From Alkalihalobacillus sp. BA299 (GTDB lineage: Bacteria; Bacillota; Bacilli; Bacillales; Bacillaceae_F), in contig NZ_JAFLJM010000007.1 of NCBI RefSeq assembly GCF_017745675.1, positions 124,001-188,000 of the forward strand: a stretch of DNA of 64,000 nt, in the 5' to 3' direction. The position numbers and the translations under genes are program-made. Shown here in pieces: positions 28,682-38,378 of the stretch; the stretch's first letter is position 1, and every line of letters begins with the position of its first letter. The notes beneath the pieces are model-generated. The model was not told the DNA's origin. It did no database searches and saw only the letters and a program-made list of their open reading frames with translations.

Positions 28682-30529
28682 ATGTGTGGTATTACAGGTT
28701 GGATTGATTGGAAACAAAATATGGTAAAGGAGCAGGCTGAAGTTGAAACGATGGCCAAAACACTCTCACGCCGTGGTCCAGATGATATCAATATTTGGAG
28801 CTCGAATCATGCGGCATTAGGGCATACTCGTCTCATCGTTGTCGACCCAGAAGGTGGCGTTCAGCCAATGACAAGGCAGAAAGGTAATCGGTTATATACC
28901 ATTGTCTATAATGGCGAGTTGTATAATACAGAAGACTTACGAAAAGAGCTACTTCAACGCGGGTATACGTTTAAAGGGCATTCAGATACAGAAGTCCTGT
29001 TAACGTCTTATATAGAGTGGGGCTTTCATTGTTTAGAAAAACTGAATGGTATATTCGCATTTGCGATTTGGAGCGAGCACGACCAAAGTTTAATACTCGC
29101 CCGAGATCGTCTTGGGGTAAAACCGTTATTTTATTCGGTACAAAACGGTCGATTACTATTCGGCTCCGAAATGAAAGCACTTCTCGCTCATCGAGATATG
29201 TCACCAACGATCGATGAAATTGGACTTTCCGAGGTTCTAGGATTAGGGCCATCACGTTCACCAGGCAACGGGGTATTTTCAAATATAGAAGAACTGCGCC
29301 CAGCACATGCGATGCTTTATGACCGAAACGGGGCAAAAATAAGTCGATACTGGAAGTTAAAAAGCAAACAACATCTAGACAATGTTGAGGAAACGGCCGA
29401 AAACGTTCGATGGTTATTGATGGATACAGTTGACCGTCAATTGGTAGCGGATGTTCCGGTATGTACGTTTTTATCAGGTGGTATTGATTCAAGTGCGTTA
29501 ACGGCTTTAGCAGCCGATGTATTTGAGCGAGATAACAAAGGGATTTTAAGGACGTATTCGATCGATTATGCGGATAATGACAAATACTTTAAAGCGAATG
29601 ATTTTCAACCGAACGCGGATGGACCGTGGATTAAAAAAGTATCTAGTGCGTTTAATACTTTACACACCAACCATGTTATATCAATGGAGGATCTGGCAGG
29701 TTATTTGAAAAAAGCCGTTGAAGTCCGTGACTTACCAGGCATGGCAGATATTGATTCTAGTTTATTATGGTTTTGTGAAAAAATTAAAGAAGATGTTACG
29801 GTAGGTTTGTCAGGAGAATGTGCAGATGAGATTTTTGGAGGCTATCCTTGGTTCCATAAACCAGAAGTGATGTATACAGATGGGTTCCCATGGATGCGTT
29901 CAACCCAGGAAAGAGAAGCACTATTACAAGAAAAGTGGAAGAGTAAACTGAACTTACAGGCGTATGTTCATGAACGCTATAAAGAAACGATTGCAGAAAC
30001 ACCGAGATTTGAAGATGACACGAAAGAAGAAGCGCGCAGAAGAGAAATATCTTATTTAAATATTATTTGGTTTATGACGACATTATTAGATCGAAAAGAC
30101 CGGATGAGCATGGGAGCCAGTCTTGAAGTTCGTGTCCCATTTGCCGACCATCGTCTTGTGGAATATGTGTGGAACATTCCGTGGGAAATGAAGCGTCTAA
30201 ATGGATTAGAAAAAGGGATCTTACGTAAAGCACTGGAAGGCATCTTACCTGATGAAGTATTATATCGAAAAAAAAGCCCGTATCCTAAAACGCATAACCC
30301 ACATTACACCAACGCCGTAAAAAAAGAAATGCTGAACATTTTAAACCAAAACGACTCACCGTTATTTGACTTGATTGATCGTAACAAAATGAAGGAGATT
30401 GCTGAAAGTGGTGGTGTTTCGTTTAAAACACCGTGGTTCGGGCAACTAATGACAGGTCCACAGCTCATCGCACATTTTGTCCAAATGGACCATTGGTTAA
30501 GACATTACAATGTTCAGATAAAAGCATAG
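28682..30529 (+). CDS. asnO: Asparagine synthetase (glutamine-hydrolysing), AsnO-like
   Basis: Class B asparagine synthetase, 615 residues. The N-terminal glutaminase domain starts MCGITGW with Cys2 as nucleophile and has RRGPDD and GHTRL; the C-terminal synthetase domain has the PP-loop FLSGGIDSSALTALAA (near residue 263) and GECADEIFGGYPWF. Length and sequence resemble AsnO (YisO), the paralogue needed for normal sporulation in B. subtilis. AGAGGG lies ahead of the ATG. Single gene with its own terminator. Confidence 0.94.
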   Translation: MCGITGWIDWKQNMVKEQAEVETMAKTLSRRGPDDINIWSSNHAALGHTRLIVVDPEGGVQPMTRQKGNRLYTIVYNGELYNTEDLRKELLQRGYTFKGHSDTEVLLTSYIEWGFHCLEKLNGIFAFAIWSEHDQSLILARDRLGVKPLFYSVQNGRLLFGSEMKALLAHRDMSPTIDEIGLSEVLGLGPSRSPGNGVFSNIEELRPAHAMLYDRNGAKISRYWKLKSKQHLDNVEETAENVRWLLMDTVDRQLVADVPVCTFLSGGIDSSALTALAADVFERDNKGILRTYSIDYADNDKYFKANDFQPNADGPWIKKVSSAFNTLHTNHVISMEDLAGYLKKAVEVRDLPGMADIDSSLLWFCEKIKEDVTVGLSGECADEIFGGYPWFHKPEVMYTDGFPWMRSTQEREALLQEKWKSKLNLQAYVHERYKETIAETPRFEDDTKEEARRREISYLNIIWFMTTLLDRKDRMSMGASLEVRVPFADHRLVEYVWNIPWEMKRLNGLEKGILRKALEGILPDEVLYRKKSPYPKTHNPHYTNAVKKEMLNILNQNDSPLFDLIDRNKMKEIAESGGVSFKTPWFGQLMTGPQLIAHFVQMDHWLRHYNVQIKA

Positions 30530-30538
30530 TAACTGCTT

Positions 30539-30573
30539 AAGAGGCTTCTATCCAATGATAGGAGCCCTTTTAT
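30539..30573 (+). terminator. Terminator of asnO
   Basis: AGAGGCTTCTATC pairs with GATAGGAGCCCTT (one mismatch), followed by TTTTATT. No gene was found in the rest of the gap to 30823. Confidence 0.8.
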
Positions 30574-30823
30574 TGGGTAAATCAAATGGTGAGAGCAGAT
30601 GCACTCTCTTCCCACGTGTTTCGCGTTCGCTGAGTATTCGAGCATCAGTTTAAGGCTACGACGATAAACACCTAGCCAATGCATTGCATGTGTAACTTCC
30701 TGTAAATTAAAAATATTTAATTAAATCGGAGGATGGTGTTGAAGTATTTAAAGAATGATGAAATAATTCATCATATAGGTTGAATAAGACAGAAAATATA
30801 GAAATATTAAAAGGAGGGATTAA

Positions 30824-32224
30824 ATGAGTTTTAAGCTCGAGCAAAATCTTAAGGATGTTTTTGCAATGAATAAACTGTTGGATTCCATTATTGAATCTAG
30901 TTATGACGGCATATATGTAGCAGATGCAAACGGGGATGGTCTTATTGTCAATGAAGCTTATAACCGAATTACGGGTGTCCATGAAGAGGAACTTCTCGGC
31001 AGGAATTTAAAAGATGTTGTCAACAAAGGAATTATTTCTGAATCTGTAACATTAAGAGTATTTAAAGAGAAAAAACCAACGACGATCGTTCAAATTGTAA
31101 AGGGAAAAGAAGTACTAGTTACAGGAAGTCCGATCTTTAATGAAGAAGGTAAAATTACCCACGTAGTAACGAATGTAAGGGATATCTCGGAGTTAAATAA
31201 ATTAAAGGTAGAGCTGCAAGAAGCAAAAGCTTACACAGAGCAAATTTTGAAAGAAATAGATGACTATAAGAAAAAGGAAGGGTTGAAGCAGCTATTTGAT
31301 CGAGTAATCGCTCAAAGTGATAAGACGATTAAAGCTCTTAATTTAACTAAAAAGATTGCAGCTGTCGATTCAACGGTTATTTTACTTGGAGAATCTGGGG
31401 TAGGAAAAGAAGTGTTTGCTAATATTATTCACCAAGGAAGTAAAAGATCTCAAAAACCTTATGTTAAGGTGAACTGTGGAGCGATACCTCCACATTTACT
31501 TGAATCAGAATTGTTTGGATATGAAAAAGGAGCTTTTACAGGGGCAGATGGTCGAGGTAAACCGGGTTTATTTGAACAAGCTGATGGTGGAACGATTTTC
31601 CTGGATGAAATCGGAGAAATGCCAATTGATTTACAAGTTAAGTTACTTCGCGTTCTTCAAGAGTTTGAAATTACGAGAATTGGTGGACAAAAAACGAAGA
31701 AAATCGATGTTCGAGTAGTTTCTGCTACGAATAAAAATCTTGAGGAGATGGTGAAAAAAGGTAAGTTTCGTGAGGATTTGTTTTACCGATTGAATATCGT
31801 ACCTATACAAATTCCCCCTTTAAGAGAACGTATAGAAGACATTGCTCCACTTGCTTATTATTTTCTACGAAAAACGAATCATAAGTACAACTTAAATAAG
31901 CGAATTAACCCTGAAGTGACCTATTATATGGAACAATATCATTGGCCTGGGAACATTCGTGAAATGGAAAACCTGATTGAACGAATTATTGTAACAACAG
32001 AAAAAAACGAAATTCAAGTAACGGATCTCCCAACTGTGCTAATACATAAAGAGAAAAAAGTTTCCAAAAATAATCAAACCTTAAAAGAAATTGTTCAAGA
32101 AACAGAAAAGCGAATCATAATAGAAAAGCTAAGTGAATACAAAACGACTCGCAAAACCGCAAAAGAATTAGGAATTAGTCAATCTGCTTTAGTAAAAAAG
32201 ATGAAAAGACTTGGGTTGAGTTAA
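30824..32224 (+). CDS. Sigma-54-dependent regulator with PAS sensor
   Basis: Enhancer-binding activator, 466 residues, in three parts: a PAS domain (about 15-120, [20 protein letters not shown]), an AAA+ domain (about 160-385) with Walker A GESGVGKE, the sigma-54 contact loop GAFTGA and Walker [12 protein letters not shown], and a C-terminal Fis-type helix-turn-helix ([21 protein letters not shown]). A -24/-12 promoter stands 215 bases after its end, ahead of the acyl-CoA ligase gene, so that operon is its likely target. It resembles BkdR/RocR-type regulators of carbon source use. AAAGGAGGG precedes the ATG. Confidence 0.94.
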   Translation: MSFKLEQNLKDVFAMNKLLDSIIESSYDGIYVADANGDGLIVNEAYNRITGVHEEELLGRNLKDVVNKGIISESVTLRVFKEKKPTTIVQIVKGKEVLVTGSPIFNEEGKITHVVTNVRDISELNKLKVELQEAKAYTEQILKEIDDYKKKEGLKQLFDRVIAQSDKTIKALNLTKKIAAVDSTVILLGESGVGKEVFANIIHQGSKRSQKPYVKVNCGAIPPHLLESELFGYEKGAFTGADGRGKPGLFEQADGGTIFLDEIGEMPIDLQVKLLRVLQEFEITRIGGQKTKKIDVRVVSATNKNLEEMVKKGKFREDLFYRLNIVPIQIPPLRERIEDIAPLAYYFLRKTNHKYNLNKRINPEVTYYMEQYHWPGNIREMENLIERIIVTTEKNEIQVTDLPTVLIHKEKKVSKNNQTLKEIVQETEKRIIIEKLSEYKTTRKTAKELGISQSALVKKMKRLGLS

Positions 32225-32272
32225 AAACGATGACAAAAGTGATCAATGATTACTTTTGTCATCGTTTTTTTC
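32224..32272 (+). terminator. Terminator of the sigma-54 regulator gene
   Basis: AAAACGATGACAAAAGT pairs with ACTTTTGTCATCGTTTT, followed by T's; one of the strongest stems in the window. Confidence 0.93.
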
Positions 32273-32437
32273 TGAAAGATTAATAAGATTACGAGAATTT
32301 TTATTATTAAAAGCTTAGTAATGTTATAATCTGTTGTTGTGAATTTTGGGGTGATTTTTCTGTTTTTAATATAATTGGCTCTAATTAAAGGTTTCTTCAA
32401 TATGTAAATTCAAGATCAAAGGACTAAATATAAAAGT

Positions 32438-32454
32438 TTGGCACAAATATTGCA
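32438..32454 (+). promoter_or_regulatory. Sigma-54 promoter (-24/-12)
   Basis: TTGGCAC-AAATA-TTGCA matches the sigma-54 consensus TGGCAC-N5-TTGCA exactly. The 32272-32437 stretch upstream is AT-rich and is where the enhancer sites would lie, but no clear inverted repeat is seen. Confidence 0.93.
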
Positions 32455-32589
32455 ATTATCAAAATATAACAAAAAATTCTGTATATACAAAATATTTAAA
32501 ATGGGAGGAATTGAACATTCTCAGATCTCAATATAGCTACATTATCGAAAGTTATATAATTAACAATGATCATGAAAGTAGGTGTAGTA

Positions 32590-34185
32590 GTGATTGTTAG
32601 AAAGCAACTATTTAATCGAGATGTAAAAGTATATAACGACAGACCTAAAACGGTTTCAGAAATGTTTGAGGCGACGGTAAGAGAATATCCACAAAAGGAA
32701 GCGCTTATCATGGGGGAAGTACGCCAAACCTACAAGCAAGTGAATGATACGGCAATTACGATAGCGAAAAACCTCTTTTACAATTATAAAATAGAAAAAG
32801 GGGATCGAGTTGCTATATTAGTAGAAAATTGTCTCGAATTCGTTCATGTTTTGCTTGCTTGCGCAAAGTTAGGGGCAGTAATCGTTCCATTAAACTCTAG
32901 ATTGTCCGTACAAGAGATTACCTTTATGCTTAACCATTCCAATGCCAAAGCACTTATTACAGAAAAAGGTTATTATGAAAAGCTTCAGTTAGTTCATGAG
33001 GATCAACAACTAACATCAACTAAGGTATTTTTTATTATTGATGAGTATGACAGTAATAATCTAACTTTAGTAAAATCCTTTTCTGTGCTAAATGCTAACG
33101 TTGGAGAAAAGAGCTTTCCGAAAATAGATATCGAAGAAACCGATCCACTATTTATTATGTATACTTCTGGTACAACAGGAACTCCTAAAGGTGCAATTGG
33201 TAGTCATGTAGGGATTATCCATAGTGCGTTAAATTATAAACACGTGATGAACACAAATGAAACGATTAAAACACTGATTGCGATCCCTTTGTTTCATGTC
33301 ACTGGCTTAATAGGACAGCTTATACATATGACTCTCGTTGGGGGAACATCTGTCATACTCAAACGGTATCGAACAGAAGAGTATCTTAAGACAATGGAAA
33401 CAGAGAAAATCAACTTCCTCTTTAATGTACCGACTATTTATGTAATGTTGTTATCTTCACCTCATTTTAAGAAGGCGGCATATAACGATGTAAGCATTAT
33501 AGCATACGGTGGTGCACCGATGTCTTACGAAACCATTTATCAGTTAAGAAGGGAATTCCCAAACGCTAGATTGCATAACGCTTACGGGGCTACTGAAACT
33601 TCGTCACCAACAACACTTATGCCGATTTATTACCCAGATTCTAAAGCAAGTTCTGTTGGCTTGCCTGTTCCTGTTGCAGAAATCAAAGTTGTAAATGAAG
33701 AGGGTGAAGAGTTAGCAACTAATGAAGTTGGTGAACTCCTCATTAAAGGTCCTATGGTGATTGAAGGATATTGGGATAATCCTAAAGCCAACAACGAAAC
33801 TTTTGTAAACGGTTTCTGGAAATCAGGGGATCTAGCCATGATTGATGATGACGGTTATGTATATATCATGGATCGTAAAAAAGACATGATCAATCGCGGG
33901 GGCGAAAAAATATACTCTGCAGAGGTTGAAAATGTCATATATGGACACCTAGGTGTTTTAGAGGCAGCAGTAGTGGGGATACCAGATCAATTATTTGGGG
34001 AACAAGTAAAAGCCTATATTGTTACAAAAAATGAGTATTCGGTAACAGCAGAAGATATCCAATCTTATTTATCAGACAAACTAGCAGACTATAAAATTCC
34101 GAAAGAAATCGAATTTCTGAATGAATTACCGCGAAACCCAGGTGGAAAAGTGTTAAAGACGATACTTAGCAAGTTAAATCAATGA
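32590..34185 (+). CDS. AMP-forming acyl-CoA ligase, module 1
   Basis: Activates a carboxylic acid to its CoA ester through an acyl-adenylate. The 531-residue protein has the P-loop YTSGTTGTPKGAIGSH (near residue 192), NAYGATETSSPT, the hinge motif DRKKDMINRGGEKIYSAEVE and the C-terminal lysine in NPGGKVLKT. The start is uncertain: GTG 32590 follows TAGGTG, while ATGs at 32566 and 32572 lack a good site. First gene behind the sigma-54 promoter. With a thiolase, SDR and AtoE-type permease downstream, a short-chain or oxo acid is the likely substrate. Confidence 0.88.
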   Translation: MIVRKQLFNRDVKVYNDRPKTVSEMFEATVREYPQKEALIMGEVRQTYKQVNDTAITIAKNLFYNYKIEKGDRVAILVENCLEFVHVLLACAKLGAVIVPLNSRLSVQEITFMLNHSNAKALITEKGYYEKLQLVHEDQQLTSTKVFFIIDEYDSNNLTLVKSFSVLNANVGEKSFPKIDIEETDPLFIMYTSGTTGTPKGAIGSHVGIIHSALNYKHVMNTNETIKTLIAIPLFHVTGLIGQLIHMTLVGGTSVILKRYRTEEYLKTMETEKINFLFNVPTIYVMLLSSPHFKKAAYNDVSIIAYGGAPMSYETIYQLRREFPNARLHNAYGATETSSPTTLMPIYYPDSKASSVGLPVPVAEIKVVNEEGEELATNEVGELLIKGPMVIEGYWDNPKANNETFVNGFWKSGDLAMIDDDGYVYIMDRKKDMINRGGEKIYSAEVENVIYGHLGVLEAAVVGIPDQLFGEQVKAYIVTKNEYSVTAEDIQSYLSDKLADYKIPKEIEFLNELPRNPGGKVLKTILSKLNQ

Positions 34186-34215
34186 ACCTGAGTTTAACTC
34201 TTAGGGAGTGATCAT

Positions 34216-34368
34216 ATGAAGAAAACAACGTATTCAATCGCATTTAAGAAAAAGTTAGCTAAGGAAGCGATTACGCTAAATAACATGTCCAAGATAGCTC
34301 GGCGGTATGAAGTAAGTGTTGGCCTCGTCTATCGGTGGGTTGAAAAAACAAAAAAAGGTGATTTATAA
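34216..34368 (+). CDS. Small helix-turn-helix protein, transposase OrfA-like fragment
   Basis: A 50-residue protein: TYSIAFKKKLAKEAITLNN, then MSKIARRYEVSVGLVYRWV, a textbook helix-turn-helix of the IS3-type OrfA/InsE family. No other transposase part is nearby. It has its own GGGAG ahead of the ATG and lies inside the catabolic operon between ligase (30 bases) and thiolase (20 bases). It may be a leftover of an insertion or a retained small DNA-binding protein. Confidence 0.7.
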   Translation: MKKTTYSIAFKKKLAKEAITLNNMSKIARRYEVSVGLVYRWVEKTKKGDL

Positions 34369-34388
34369 CTGTAAAAAGGAGTGTCATT

Positions 34389-35573
34389 ATGAGTGAAGTA
34401 TATATTATTGAAGGGGCACGTACTCCAATCGGAGCATTTGGGAAATCCCTTGGGCAAGTTTCAACAACGGATCTCGGTAAGATAACTGCAAAAGAAGCTT
34501 TGAAGCGAGCAAACTGTGAAGCAAAAGATATTGATAACGTTATTTATGGGAATGTCATTCATAGTAGTACAAATGCATCGTACTTGGCACGTCATATTGC
34601 ATTAAATACAGGGGTGTCAATCGATACACCAGCATTACTTGTCAATAGATTATGTGGATCAGGACTACAAGCGATTATTTCTGCAGCACAATCGATTAAA
34701 TTAGGAGAATCTCAGCTTGCATTAGCAGGTGGAGTAGAAAATATGTCAATGGCACCACACGCTAATTTTACGAGCAGATTTAATGGAACTAAATACGGTT
34801 CACTTGCTTTTGAAGATATGTTGTTACGTACATTAGCGGATGAATATACAGGTTACGGGATGGGAATAACAGCTGAAAATTTATCTGAAAAATATGAACT
34901 CTCAAGAGCAGAGCAAGATGAATTTGCTTTATTAAGCCAGCAACGTGCTATGAAAGCCGTTCAAACAGGCGTATTTAAAGAGGAAATTGTTCCCGTAGAA
35001 TTGAAGTCAAAAAAGGGATCGACCTATGTAACAGAGGATGAACATATTCGAAAAGATACTACACTTGAAAATCTAGATAAGCTAGCACCTGCGTTTAAAA
35101 AAGAGGGGACAGTCACCTCAGGAAATGCAAGTGGGATTAATGACGGTGGAGCCTCGTTGGTCTTAGCGAGTGAAGAGAAATTAAAAACTGGAGTTAAAGC
35201 ATTGGCTAAAATACGCTCTTGGGCAGTTGTAGGAGTAGATCCAAACATTATGGGAATCGGTCCTGTACCAGCTATTAAACTAGCATTACAAAGAGCTAAT
35301 CTTTCTCTTGAAGATATGGATCGTATTGAAGTGAATGAGGCTTTTGCAGCACAATACTTAGCAGTAGAAAAAGAATTAGGTTTATCAAGAGAGAAGACAA
35401 ATGTGTACGGTGGTGCTATAGCTCTAGGTCACCCTGTAGGCATGAGTGGAGCTAGAATTACGTTATCACTAGCTTACGAACTTAGAAGAAAAGGTTTACG
35501 CTATGGAGTAGCAAGTTTATGTATTGGTGGCGGTCAAGGGATTGCTGTCGTTATAGAAAATGAAACGATATAA
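34389..35573 (+). CDS. Thiolase (acetyl-CoA acetyltransferase), module 1
   Basis: A 394-residue thiolase. The acylated cysteine is in VNRLCGSGLQ (about residue 88), the active-site histidine in GGAIALGHPVG and the second cysteine in SLCIGGGQG. It would split acetoacetyl-CoA or a longer 3-oxoacyl-CoA. AAAGGAGTG precedes the ATG. A second thiolase at 42755 is similar along the whole length. Confidence 0.93.
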   Translation: MSEVYIIEGARTPIGAFGKSLGQVSTTDLGKITAKEALKRANCEAKDIDNVIYGNVIHSSTNASYLARHIALNTGVSIDTPALLVNRLCGSGLQAIISAAQSIKLGESQLALAGGVENMSMAPHANFTSRFNGTKYGSLAFEDMLLRTLADEYTGYGMGITAENLSEKYELSRAEQDEFALLSQQRAMKAVQTGVFKEEIVPVELKSKKGSTYVTEDEHIRKDTTLENLDKLAPAFKKEGTVTSGNASGINDGGASLVLASEEKLKTGVKALAKIRSWAVVGVDPNIMGIGPVPAIKLALQRANLSLEDMDRIEVNEAFAAQYLAVEKELGLSREKTNVYGGAIALGHPVGMSGARITLSLAYELRRKGLRYGVASLCIGGGQGIAVVIENETI

Positions 35574-35597
35574 ACTTTAAATAGGAAGGTGTTTACA

Positions 35598-36365
35598 TTG
35601 GGCCCAACATTGTTTGATTTAGCAGGAAAAGTTGCATTAGTAACAGGAGGTAGTAAAGGGATTGGTTTAGGAATGGCTGAAGCACTTGGAAAAAGTGGTG
35701 CTACAGTCGCGATCGCTAGTCGTGGAAAGGAAGACTTAATCAAGGCTGAAAGGGAACTAAAGGAAAAAGGTATAACAGTAAAAGGTTTTCAAGTTGATGT
35801 TACCAATAAACAAAAAGTTGAGCAATTGATAGAAGATGTTGTTACTGAATTTAGCCATATTGATATTTTAATTAATAATGCAGGGACAAATATTAGAAAG
35901 CCTTTAGTAGAAGTCAAAGAAGAAGATTGGGACTTTGTTATGGGAACCAACTTAAAAGGAATTTTCCTAACTGGACAAGCAGTCGCTAAACAATTGATCA
36001 AACAAGGTGAAGGCGGGAAAATCATTAATATCTCATCAATTTTTGGTGCAACTGGAATGTCCAATCAAACGAGCTATTCAGCAAGTAAAGGTGGCATTAA
36101 TCAGCTAACGAAAGTATGGGCTGATGAATTGGCGCCACACGGTATACAAGTAAATGCGATTGGACCAGGTTATATTAAAACGCCAATGACAGCAGATTGG
36201 CTATCAGACCAAGAGAGGCTTAAGAGTATCGTCGATAAAACGATGATAGGACGTATAGGGACATTAGAGGATTTAGCAGGACCTGTCGTTTTTCTTTCAT
36301 CCGCTTCTTCTTCGTATGTAACAGGGCAAATCTTATACGTTGATGGTGGTTGGACTGCCAAATAA
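35598..36365 (+). CDS. SDR family oxidoreductase
   Basis: A 255-residue SDR with VALVTGGSKGIGLGMAEAL, NNAGTNIRKP, active-site Ser in NISSIFG and YSASKGG. It resembles gluconate 5-dehydrogenase and 3-oxoacyl reductase types; in this operon a 3-hydroxyacyl or hydroxybutyrate dehydrogenase role is plausible. I use the TTG at 35598 (AGGAAGG 8 bases ahead) in place of the GTG at 35589, which overlaps that ribosome site. Confidence 0.88.
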   Translation: MGPTLFDLAGKVALVTGGSKGIGLGMAEALGKSGATVAIASRGKEDLIKAERELKEKGITVKGFQVDVTNKQKVEQLIEDVVTEFSHIDILINNAGTNIRKPLVEVKEEDWDFVMGTNLKGIFLTGQAVAKQLIKQGEGGKIINISSIFGATGMSNQTSYSASKGGINQLTKVWADELAPHGIQVNAIGPGYIKTPMTADWLSDQERLKSIVDKTMIGRIGTLEDLAGPVVFLSSASSSYVTGQILYVDGGWTAK

Positions 36366-36427
36366 ACTCAATGGATGACTAAATGATATCTATTTATTAA
36401 AACGAACTTGTTAAGGGAGGAGAAACG

Positions 36428-37810
36428 ATGGAACCAGTAAAACAACCACAAACAGGTCAACAAACGACTTCGAACAATCCAATATCAAAACTAGCATTAT
36501 TTTTTGCCAGAATCGCGGAACGGTGGCTCCCGGATGCATTTGTATTTGCTGTTTTATTAACTGTCATTACGTTTTTAGGTGGAATTTTTATTACCAAAAA
36601 TACGCCTTATGAAATGATGATTCATTGGGGAGATGGGTTCTGGTCATTGCTTGCTTTTACTGCACAAATCATCACTACATTTATAATGAGTTATGCTTTA
36701 GCATTAACTCCTCCAATTGCTCGTGGGTTAGAAAAAATCGCAAGTAAATGTACGACTCCTAATGTAGCCATTATTGTCGTTACATTTACGGCTTTAGCAG
36801 CATCATTAATCAGTTGGGCATTTGGATTAGTGGTTGCAGGTATTATGGCAAAGCTTGTAGGAAGACAAGTTCGTGACGTCGATTATCGTGTACTTGTAGC
36901 TGCAGGTTATTCAGGTTTTGTGATTTGGGAAGGAGGATTATCTTCCTCTCCAGCATTATTTGTTGCAACACCAGGGCATACATTTGAAGAAGCGGTAGGT
37001 CTTATTCCAACAGCAGAGACGTTGACTTCGTTGTTAAATATCGTTTTAGTCGTCATAATATTCTTTACGCTCCCTTTTGTTATGAGGTTAATACATCCGA
37101 AGAAGGCGGCTGATCGTGTATTAGTTAATCCAGAACTTTTAAAAGATGCTGAAGTTAAGGAAGAATCAAAAGGAAATAAAACGAATTATATTAATGACAA
37201 ACTAGACCAAAGCCGTCTTATTGTTATAATCGGTGGTTTATTCGGTTTAGCATATTTAATTAATCATTTCTCATTAAATGGGTTTAGCCTGGATTTGAAT
37301 ACTGTCAATTTAATTTTCTTAACCGCATGTTTATTACTTTATGGAAATGTACGTGAACTCGGTAGCGGGTTAATAAAAGCTTCTGGAAGTGTTGGACAAT
37401 TTGCACTTCAATATCCATTTTATGCAGGGATTATGGGGATGATGAGTGCATCTGGGCTTGCTATTTGGTTATCCAACTTCTTTGCAAATATCGCCACTGA
37501 AAAAACACTACCACTATTCAGTTTTTTTGCGGCAGGAATTTTAAATATGTTTGTTCCTTCTGGGGGCGGACAATGGGCGATACAAGCACCAATCTTCCTT
37601 CCAACTGCCATTGATATGGGAGTAGACCCAGCAAAAATTGTAATGGCTGTTGCATGGGGTGATGCTTGGACAAATATGATTCAACCATTTTGGGCGATTC
37701 CGCTATTAGCAATTGCAGGGTTGAAGATTCGTGATATTATGGGCTTTACAGTTATTACTTTACTTTATACAGGAATCATCATCTCAGTTATTTTCATTAT
37801 ATTCAGTTAA
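36428..37810 (+). CDS. Short-chain fatty acid permease (AtoE family)
   Basis: A 460-residue membrane protein with about ten hydrophobic segments and an N-terminal cytosolic stretch rich in Q and T. Motifs of the AtoE group are PDAFVFAVLLTVITFLGG near the start, SWAFGLVVAGIMAKLVGR, and late NMFVPSGGGQWAIQAP and GDAWTNMIQPFWAIP. It would bring in butyrate, acetoacetate or similar acids for the ligase and thiolase. GGGAGGAG lies ahead of the ATG. Confidence 0.92.
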   Translation: MEPVKQPQTGQQTTSNNPISKLALFFARIAERWLPDAFVFAVLLTVITFLGGIFITKNTPYEMMIHWGDGFWSLLAFTAQIITTFIMSYALALTPPIARGLEKIASKCTTPNVAIIVVTFTALAASLISWAFGLVVAGIMAKLVGRQVRDVDYRVLVAAGYSGFVIWEGGLSSSPALFVATPGHTFEEAVGLIPTAETLTSLLNIVLVVIIFFTLPFVMRLIHPKKAADRVLVNPELLKDAEVKEESKGNKTNYINDKLDQSRLIVIIGGLFGLAYLINHFSLNGFSLDLNTVNLIFLTACLLLYGNVRELGSGLIKASGSVGQFALQYPFYAGIMGMMSASGLAIWLSNFFANIATEKTLPLFSFFAAGILNMFVPSGGGQWAIQAPIFLPTAIDMGVDPAKIVMAVAWGDAWTNMIQPFWAIPLLAIAGLKIRDIMGFTVITLLYTGIIISVIFIIFS

Positions 37811-37811
37811 A

Positions 37812-37825
37812 TGAAAGCGATTTCA
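37812..37825 (+). promoter_or_regulatory. CcpA cre-like site
   Basis: TGAAAGCGATTTCA fits the cre consensus TGWNANCGNTNWCA at every position. It begins right after the permease stop and 85 bases ahead of the Dabb gene. The match is seen; carbon-catabolite control is inferred. Confidence 0.65.
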
Positions 37826-37909
37826 ATTCAACCTTTAATTTATTAGGTTTTGAAGAAGTTAGTGTATAATAAAATAGATTGAATAATATTAAAAATGGAG
37901 TGAATTAAT

Positions 37910-38206
37910 TTGGTAGAGCATATGGTTGGCTTTAAATTTAGTGAGAAAACGACAAATGAACAAAAAACAGAAATCAAACAAATGGCGAAGACACTAAAAG
38001 AAGAAATTCCAGGAATTATTAGCTTGGCAGTAGGAACGAATTTTTCAGAACGTAATCATGGATTTGAGATCGGTCTTACGGTTCGTTTTGAGGACAAGAA
38101 GGCTTTAGAAGTATATGGCCCTCATCCTAAACATCAAGAGCTCGTTGCTTATTTAAAGGAAGTAGGCCTTACTGATATTATTGTATTGGACTTTGAGGTC
38201 GAGTAA
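37910..38206 (+). CDS. Dabb (dimeric alpha-beta barrel) stress-response-like protein
   Basis: A 98-residue protein starting at TTG: VEHMVGFKFSEKTTNEQK, then LKEEIPGIISLAVGTNFS and YGPHPKHQELVAYLKE, which is the stress responsive A/B barrel pattern with His and Lys near the pocket. Function unknown. It is the last gene of the run from 32590, and may have its own promoter. Confidence 0.85.
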   Translation: MVEHMVGFKFSEKTTNEQKTEIKQMAKTLKEEIPGIISLAVGTNFSERNHGFEIGLTVRFEDKKALEVYGPHPKHQELVAYLKEVGLTDIIVLDFEVE

Positions 38207-38275
38207 AGTAGCACTTCGTACATACAGTTCTATTGAAACGATGTATGATCATTTGTAGGAAAAATAATACACGAA

Positions 38276-38308
38276 AGAAGACGTCTTAGAATAACAGGCG
38301 TCTTCTTT
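38276..38308 (+). terminator. Terminator after the Dabb gene
   Basis: AAGAAGACG pairs with CGTCTTCTT around about 13 bases; TTTTGC follows. Confidence 0.8.
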
Positions 38309-38378
38309 TGCTTACTCAGTTTTTAAGTTTGGTATACTGGAAATTACAAATTGTCTTTCAATATGAGAAGGTGATCGT

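Noticed and set aside
32566-32589. ATG at 32566 as start of the first acyl-CoA ligase
   Set aside because: No ribosome site lies in front of it; the GTG at 32590 after TAGGTG fits better, though the choice remains open.
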